A stretch of DNA of 64,000 nt from Nonomuraea sediminis (lineage in GTDB: Bacteria > Actinomycetota > Actinomycetes > Streptosporangiales > Streptosporangiaceae): contig NZ_JAHDTI010000004.1 of NCBI RefSeq assembly GCF_018531495.1, positions 310,001 to 374,000 on the forward strand, in the 5' to 3' direction. Made by a program: the position numbers and the translations under genes. Positions 59,668 to 64,000 of the stretch are shown here, in pieces. Position 1 is the first letter of the stretch. Each line of letters begins with the position of its first letter. Under the pieces are notes generated by a model. The model had not been told where the DNA came from, ran no database searches, and saw nothing but the letters and a program-made list of their open reading frames with translations.

Positions 59668-59689
59668 TTGAACTGACCGGTCAGTTCAA
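59668..59689. promoter_or_regulatory. Perfect 22-bp palindromic operator of the ABC-YhgE-TetR operon
   Basis: TTGAACTGACC is followed directly by its exact complement GGTCAGTTCAA. It lies 14 bp upstream of the ABC gene start, between it and the hydrolase gene stop at 59716. Such a long perfect palindrome is typical of a TetR operator, most likely for the TetR encoded at the end of this operon. Confidence 0.75.
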
Positions 59690-59715
59690 AAGATAGTCCA
59701 TCCGTTCATGGAGTG

Positions 59716-60372
59716 CTATGTGAGGATGCTCACCAGGTAATCGGCCAGCTCACGCGGGTGCGACAGCATCGCCATGTGGCTGCCGGGCACCTCGTCGGGC
59801 GTGATGCCGAGCCGGTCCCTGACCAGCCCGCGCACGAAGGCGGGCGGGAAGAATCGGTCGTCGCGGCAGAGCAGGTAGCGCGTCGGCACGTCCGGCCAGG
59901 CCGCCAGCGGCCAGGGCTCGCGTCCCGCCCGGTCCATGTTCATGCCCTCGGACACCGCTTTGTCGTGGGCGAGCACCGCCTCCGTCAGGTCGCGCGGGAC
60001 GTCGTGCATGAACAGCTCGATCTCGTCCTCGATCTCCGACGAGGAGTACCCCGTGCGCTCCCACCAGTCGTCCGGCGCCTCGCCCGGGGCCGGGATCATG
60101 GCCGTGAGCATGACCAGGGCCCTGGCCTTGGCGCGCTCGCAGACCAGCGGGCCGACGAAGCCGCCCCAGGAGTGTGCGACCACCACCAGGTCGGAGCGGT
60201 CGCCGGTGGCCTTGACCACCGCGTCCGCGTAGTCCCACAGGGTCGCCGCGGGATCGGAGACGGGCAGGTCGATCGCCACGGTGTCGTGGCCTCTGGCGCG
60301 CAGCTCGTCCTCGACCAGGTGCCAGTCGTAGGAGCTGCCGCCGCCGCCGTGGATCAGTGCGAAAGTCGTCAT
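59716..60372 (-). CDS. Alpha/beta-hydrolase
   Basis: A 218-residue alpha/beta hydrolase: ALIHGGGGSSYDWHLVEDEL (oxyanion-hole HGGG), nucleophile Ser in VVVAHSWGGFVGP, and catalytic His in VPGSHMAMLSHPREL. This size and GHSWGG-type elbow fit esterases of the methylesterase/salicylate-esterase-like group. The ATG is four bases after the stop of the PPOX gene, so it is co-transcribed with it. Substrate unknown. Confidence 0.88.
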   Translation of the reverse strand: MTTFALIHGGGGSSYDWHLVEDELRARGHDTVAIDLPVSDPAATLWDYADAVVKATGDRSDLVVVAHSWGGFVGPLVCERAKARALVMLTAMIPAPGEAPDDWWERTGYSSSEIEDEIELFMHDVPRDLTEAVLAHDKAVSEGMNMDRAGREPWPLAAWPDVPTRYLLCRDDRFFPPAFVRGLVRDRLGITPDEVPGSHMAMLSHPRELADYLVSILT

Positions 60373-60376
60373 GCGG

Positions 60377-60880
60377 TTATGACCTCCCGCGGCGGGCGAA
60401 CTCATCGGGCGTCGCGCCGCCGGGCAGCCGCGTCTGGAAGTCGAGCACGCCCACCCAGGTGGGGCGCACGGCGATCCTGACCATCCGCAGGCCCGGCTCG
60501 TCGACCTCGGCGATGTTCCTGGCGCCCTGCTCGGGACCCGCGTAGCGGTAGTGGGCCTGCGCGTACTCGGGGACGACGCCCTCGACGTCGGTGACCTCGG
60601 CCTTGCCGCGCAGCAGCAGCTGCTTCGGCGGGAACGAGGCCGTGTCGACGGTGATGGCCACCTCCGGCCTGGCGCGCAGCGCGGCGATCTTGGCACTCCT
60701 GGGGAACGTCCCCATCACCCACTCCTCGCCCGTCCACTGGAACATCGTCGGGAACACCCGCGGCGTCCCGTCGGCGGCCACGTAGGCGATCCTGGCCAGC
60801 TCCGTGCCGTTGAGCAGTTCCTGGGCCACCTCGTGGGCGAGCAGCCCGACATCTCCCTGGGGTAGCTTGTTCACGTCCAT
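60377..60880 (-). CDS. Pyridoxamine 5'-phosphate oxidase-family protein
   Basis: A 167-residue split-barrel flavin/F420-binding protein: ARIAYVAADGTPRVFPTMF, GTFPRSAKIAALRARPEVAI and a C-terminal RIAVRPTWVGVLDFQTRLPG. This PPOX class in actinomycetes uses FMN or F420. It is divergent from an HxlR regulator across a 45-bp gap with a palindrome, and is probably its target together with the hydrolase gene after it. Confidence 0.87.
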   Translation of the reverse strand: MDVNKLPQGDVGLLAHEVAQELLNGTELARIAYVAADGTPRVFPTMFQWTGEEWVMGTFPRSAKIAALRARPEVAITVDTASFPPKQLLLRGKAEVTDVEGVVPEYAQAHYRYAGPEQGARNIAEVDEPGLRMVRIAVRPTWVGVLDFQTRLPGGATPDEFARRGRS

Positions 60881-60882
60881 AG

Positions 60883-60909
60883 TCCTAAACTAGGACCAAG
60901 AAGTCCTAG
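60883..60909. promoter_or_regulatory. Likely HxlR operator between PPOX and HxlR genes
   Basis: GTCCTAAACTAGGAC (60883-60897) has six-base inverted arms, and a third half-site GTCCTAG follows at 60903-60909. The site lies in the 45-bp divergent gap, two bases from the PPOX start codon, so one bound protein could control both genes. Confidence 0.6.
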
Positions 60910-60925
60910 ATGACAAGAGGTGGCG

Positions 60926-61552
60926 ATGCGCAGCTACGACGACCCGTGCGGGGTGGCCAGGGCACTCGATCACGTGGGGGAGCGGTGGGCGCTGCTGGTC
61001 GTGCGCGAGCTGCTGCTCGGCGCCAAGCGCTTCACCGACCTACGCGCCGGCCTGTCGTCCGCCAGCCAGAACGTGCTGTCACAGCGGCTGCGCGAGCTGG
61101 AGGCCTCGGGGATCGTACGGCGGCGCAAACTGCCGCCCCCGGCGGCGAGCTGGATCTACGAGCTGACGGAACGCGGGCTGGCGCTGGAGCCGGTCGTGTT
61201 CGCGCTGGCCCGATGGGGTTCGCAGGCGCCGATGACGTCGTCGAGCTCGCTGAGCGTGGACGCGCTGATGATGGCGCTGAGGTCCACCTTCGACGCCGAG
61301 GCGGCGCGCGGCTTCGCGGCCGTGGTGGAGCTGCGGCTGGGCCACGACCGCTTCCAGGCGTCCGTCTCGCCCGGCGGGCTGGCGCTCATCAGGGCCTCGG
61401 GCGGCGCCGACGCCGTGCTGGAGACGGACGCGGACACGCTGCGTGCCCTGGTCTTCGAGGGGCGGGCCGTGGATCCCGGCGCGGTCACCGGCGACCTGGC
61501 GCTCGTCGAGCGGTTCGTCGGACTGTTTCCACGCCCGGCGATGAGTTCCTGA
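60926..61552 (+). CDS. HxlR-family transcriptional regulator
   Basis: A 208-residue winged-helix regulator: CGVARALDHVGERWALLVV, RELLLGAKRFTDLRAGLSS, NVLSQRLRELEASGIVRR are the HxlR core. A C-terminal SCP2-like extension of about 85 residues follows (VELRLGHDRFQASVSPGG), a common fusion. ATG 60926 has AAGAGG five bases upstream and is preferred to GTG 60920. It is divergent from PPOX and followed by a second PPOX-type gene after 22 bp. Confidence 0.92.
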   Translation: MRSYDDPCGVARALDHVGERWALLVVRELLLGAKRFTDLRAGLSSASQNVLSQRLRELEASGIVRRRKLPPPAASWIYELTERGLALEPVVFALARWGSQAPMTSSSSLSVDALMMALRSTFDAEAARGFAAVVELRLGHDRFQASVSPGGLALIRASGGADAVLETDADTLRALVFEGRAVDPGAVTGDLALVERFVGLFPRPAMSS

Positions 61553-61574
61553 GCCGCCGGCCGTCTACAGCTGT

Positions 61575-62075
61575 ATGGAACCCATCACGGAAATCGACGC
61601 GCGCTACAGCTCCGAGGGCGCCGTGGCCACCCCGTGGGAGCAGACGCGCGAGCTGCTGGAGCGGGCGGAGACGTACTGGCTGTCGACGGTGCGTCCCGAC
61701 GGGCGGCCGCACGTCACCACGCTGATCGCGCTGTGGCACGAGGGCGCGATGTACTTCACCACCGGACCGGAGGAGCGCAAGGCGCTCAACCTCGAGGCCA
61801 ACCGCAACGTGGCGCTCACCACGGGCGTGAGCTCTATGAGCGGCGGCCTCGACGTGGTCGTCGAGGGCGTGGCCGAGCGGGCGACCGACCCGGCCACGCT
61901 CAAGTCCCTGTCGGAGGCCTACGTGGCCAAGTACGGGTCCGACTGGGCCTTCCAGGTGGGCGAAGGCGGCTTCCTGCACGAGGGCGGCGGCCTGGCACTG
62001 GTGTTCCAGGTGGCGCCGCGGGTGGTCCTCTCGTTCAGGAAGGGCGACTTCGCCCAGACCAGGTATCGGTTCTAG
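61575..62075 (+). CDS. F420/FMN-dependent PPOX-class protein
   Basis: A 166-residue split-barrel protein of the PPOX/F420-dependent class: YWLSTVRPDGRPHVTTLI, WHEGAMYFTTGPEERKALNLEANRNVALT broken by the cofactor site, and RVVLSFRKGDFAQTRYRF at the end. It differs from the other PPOX gene of the divergent pair. Ribosome site is weak, so a leaderless or coupled start is possible. It overlaps the convergent peptidase gene by four bases. Confidence 0.87.
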   Translation: MEPITEIDARYSSEGAVATPWEQTRELLERAETYWLSTVRPDGRPHVTTLIALWHEGAMYFTTGPEERKALNLEANRNVALTTGVSSMSGGLDVVVEGVAERATDPATLKSLSEAYVAKYGSDWAFQVGEGGFLHEGGGLALVFQVAPRVVLSFRKGDFAQTRYRF

Positions 62076-63418
62076 GCGTCCAGCGCCAGCTCGTGGAGGA
62101 AGAGCGCCTCGGTGGCGGCCACGCGGTGCAGCTCCTCCAGGTCGACCCGCTCGTTGGGCGCGTGCGTGGCGGCGTCCTCGTCCTCGGCGCCGAACAGCAG
62201 GATCTCCGCCGCGGGGAACTGCTTGACCAGCGTGTTCACCAGCGGGATCGAGCCGCCCGCACCGACGTCGCGCGGCGAGCGGCCGAAAGCGCGCTCCATC
62301 GCCCGGTTGAGCGCCGCGCGCGCCTTGCCGCCCGAGTCGGCGTGGAAGCCGGAGCCGACCACGAAGTCCGTGATCGCCACCTTCGCGCCCCACGGCGTGA
62401 CCTGCCGGAGGAAGTCCATCACCGCGTCGACCGTGGTCTTCGGGTCGCCGGCCGGCGGGACGCGGACCGTGACGCGAGCCCTGGCCACCGCCTGGACCGC
62501 GTTGATGGCGCCGGAGACCGTAGGCACGTCAAGACCCGTGACGGTGATCGCGTAGGAGGACCACAGCCGGTCGGCCAGCGAGCCGGAGCCGACCAGCGAG
62601 ACCTGGTCGAGCACCCCGGTCGTCTTGCGGAACTCCTCCTCCGAGGGCCCCTGGCCGAGGAACGTGCCACGCGGCAGGCCGGGCACGCGGATGTCGCCGT
62701 TCTCGTCGTGCAGCGCGGTCAGCATCCGCATGAGGGCGGCCAGCGCGTCGGGCGCCGCGCCGCCGAACTGGCCGCTGTGCACCGGCTCGTTGAGCGTGCG
62801 GACCTCGATCGTGAACGCGGCCATGCCGCGCAGCGAGGTGGTGACCGACGGGTCGCCCACGCGCGGGTTGCCGGTGTCGGCGACCACGATCGCGTCGGCC
62901 CGCAGCAGGTCGGGGTTCCGCTCGACGAACGCCTCGAGGCGCTCGCCCGCGTACTCCTCCTGGCCCTCCACGATGACCTTGATGCCGACGGGGAACCGGC
63001 CCTGGAAGGCGCGCAGCGCGATCACGTGGGAGATGATGCCGGACTTGTCGTCCGCGGTGCCTCTGCCGTACAGCAGCTTGCCGTCGATCAGGGTGGGCTC
63101 GAAGGGCGGCGTGCGCCAGGCGGCGGGGTCGCCGGGCGGCTGCACGTCGTAGTGCGCGTACAGCAGCACCGTGGGCGCGCCGGGAGGCGCGGGGGCCTCG
63201 CCGTACACGGCGGGGAAGCTGCCCTCGACCGGGATCTGCTGCACGTGCGGCAGCCCCGCGCTGCGCAGCAGTTCCTCGGTCACGGCCGCGGCGGCCAGGA
63301 CGGGCTCTTCCGGGTGCCCGGGGAAGGCCACGGACGGGATCGCGGACAGCCGCTTGAGGTCCTCAACGGCCTGGGGCATCGCCGCCGCGACGGCGCTCTG
63401 GATCTGGTCAGGAGTCAC
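62072..63418 (-). CDS. M20 family zinc dipeptidase
   Basis: A metallopeptidase of 448 residues from GTG 63418 (460 from ATG 63454). The bimetal ligands are His and Asp in YAHYDVQPP, Asp in GRGTADDKSG, Glu-Glu in VEGQEEYAGE, Asp in IVVADTGNP, and His in DAATHAPNERVDLEE. The dimerisation lid lies between. This is the ArgE/DapE/CNDP type acting on dipeptides or acylated amino acids. GGGGGA nine bases upstream favours the GTG start. Confidence 0.92.
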   Translation of the reverse strand: MTPDQIQSAVAAAMPQAVEDLKRLSAIPSVAFPGHPEEPVLAAAAVTEELLRSAGLPHVQQIPVEGSFPAVYGEAPAPPGAPTVLLYAHYDVQPPGDPAAWRTPPFEPTLIDGKLLYGRGTADDKSGIISHVIALRAFQGRFPVGIKVIVEGQEEYAGERLEAFVERNPDLLRADAIVVADTGNPRVGDPSVTTSLRGMAAFTIEVRTLNEPVHSGQFGGAAPDALAALMRMLTALHDENGDIRVPGLPRGTFLGQGPSEEEFRKTTGVLDQVSLVGSGSLADRLWSSYAITVTGLDVPTVSGAINAVQAVARARVTVRVPPAGDPKTTVDAVMDFLRQVTPWGAKVAITDFVVGSGFHADSGGKARAALNRAMERAFGRSPRDVGAGGSIPLVNTLVKQFPAAEILLFGAEDEDAATHAPNERVDLEELHRVAATEALFLHELALDA

Positions 63419-63454
63419 GGGAAGGTCCCCCAGGTCGGTTCTCGACAGGTACAT

Positions 63455-63649
63455 CTCATTGGATCACAGAAGGTTCCGCACGATGGAAAGCCGTGTGACC
63501 CGGGGCCAAATCTACATGCGGATTTCGCAGCTGTTACATAGCGGTTCTGCGAATCTCGAACTTCTTGCAGAGTGTTGCGACGCATTCACTTGGCAAACCG
63601 CTGGTGAACATGCAGACTGTGGGGAGTTCAGACACGAGGGAAGATAACG
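63455..63649. other. Intergenic region upstream of the aminotransferase
   Basis: No gene is supported in these 195 bp between the divergent peptidase and the aminotransferase. The sequence is noticeably less GC-rich than the genes. GAGGGAAG near 63637-63644 is the ribosome site for the gene at 63650. Confidence 0.6.
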
Positions 63650-64000
63650 ATGACGCAGCCGGAAAATGAGATCCTCAAGGCCGCGCAGGATCACCTGTGG
63701 TTGCACTTCACCCGACACAGTTCCTACGAGCAGAGCGAGATCCCGACCATCGTCCGCGGTGAGGGATCGTACATCTACGACATTCACGGCAAGCGCTACC
63801 TGGACGGCCTGGCAGGCCTGTTCGTGGTGCAGGTGGGTCACGGGCGCAGCGAGCTGGCTGAGGCCGCCGCCAAGCAGGCCCAGGAGCTGGCCTTCTTCCC
63901 GCTCTGGTCCTACGCCCACCCCAAGGCCGCCGAGCTGGCGGCCCGGCTGGCGCAGGAGGCCCCGGACGGGCTGAATCGGGTCTTCTTCACCACCGGTGGC
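63650..64000 (+). CDS. Class III PLP-dependent aminotransferase (3' end beyond the window)
   Basis: The first 117 residues from ATG 63650 are present. FTRHSSYEQSEIPTIVRGEG leads into YIYDIHGKRYLDGLAGLFVVQVGHGR, LWSYAHPKAAELAARLAQ, then RVFFTTGG at the edge. This is the N-terminus of omega-amino-acid/aspartate-type class III aminotransferases (fold type I), whose PLP lysine would be downstream. GAGGGAA is at good spacing. Substrate cannot be judged from the part present. Confidence 0.93.
   Translation, partial: MTQPENEILKAAQDHLWLHFTRHSSYEQSEIPTIVRGEGSYIYDIHGKRYLDGLAGLFVVQVGHGRSELAEAAAKQAQELAFFPLWSYAHPKAAELAARLAQEAPDGLNRVFFTTGG

Overview
The window is 64 kb of very GC-rich, gene-dense DNA with frequent GTG and TTG starts and many 1-4 base start/stop overlaps. 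The block prfB-ftsE-ftsX-smpB-(PBP-like gene)-ssrA, a SARP/AfsR-type regulator, an ECF sigma factor and F420/FMN-type PPOX proteins point to an actinomycete. My inference is a Streptosporangiaceae-like genus (Nonomuraea or a relative). I saw no tRNA, rRNA, CRISPR array, insertion sequence or phage. Both ends cut a gene: a DUF1996 gene on the left and a class III aminotransferase on the right.

Region 1 (1-8.2 kb) has a DUF1996/DUF4142 secreted pair divergent from an ECF sigma factor with a 59-residue anti-sigma protein, then tryptophan 2,3-dioxygenase and the large NAD-glutamate dehydrogenase. Region 2 (8.2-16 kb) is a housekeeping block for translation release, division and ribosome rescue: prfB, ftsEX, smpB and tmRNA. 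It also contains a penicillin-binding-protein-like lipoprotein that has lost all three transpeptidase motifs. Region 3 (16-25 kb) is a membrane Ser/Thr kinase followed by a SARP-NB-ARC-TPR regulator, a lipoprotein and an OmpA-domain protein, then a hydroxyacid dehydrogenase, a WXG-like membrane protein and an HtrA-type protease.

Region 4 (25-51 kb) is the most interesting. Acyl-CoA genes flank a cell-envelope cluster: a FadD, a fused FadE34-like dehydrogenase, a nitronate-monooxygenase/IpdC-like enzyme, an enoyl-CoA hydratase, and a tightly overlapping operon fadD / DUF35 OB-fold / Ltp4-like / Ltp3-like / FadD19-like. This set resembles actinobacterial sterol side-chain degradation. The envelope cluster (GT-C protein, polytopic membrane protein, DUF2613, GT2, GT4, AftD-like arabinosyltransferase homologue, acyltransferase, methyltransferase, DUF3068) mirrors the gene content of the mycobacterial Rv0224c-Rv0228/Rv0236 locus. 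Palindromes fitting or approaching the KstR operator (TnnAACnnGTTnnA) lie at 26.45, 33.15, 33.40, 41.38, 41.47, 42.48, 42.54 and 44.85 kb, with a weak one at 27.70 kb. Two exact matches to the KstR2 operator (AnCAAGnnCTTGnT) lie at 44.73 and 44.79 kb. One operator vocabulary therefore seems to cover both sterol/acyl-CoA and envelope genes.

Region 5 (51-64 kb) is mixed: a TPR protein, a LysR-LysE pair divergent from a cysteine-dioxygenase-like protein, Rrf2-MFS with a purine-rich tandem repeat between them, and a degenerate ABC ATPase-YhgE/Pip-TetR operon behind a perfect 22-bp palindrome. It ends with an alpha/beta hydrolase and PPOX pair divergent from HxlR, a second PPOX protein, an M20 peptidase and the aminotransferase. 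Two gaps carry copies of a roughly 100-bp dispersed repeat (8.2-8.5 kb and 27.4 kb).
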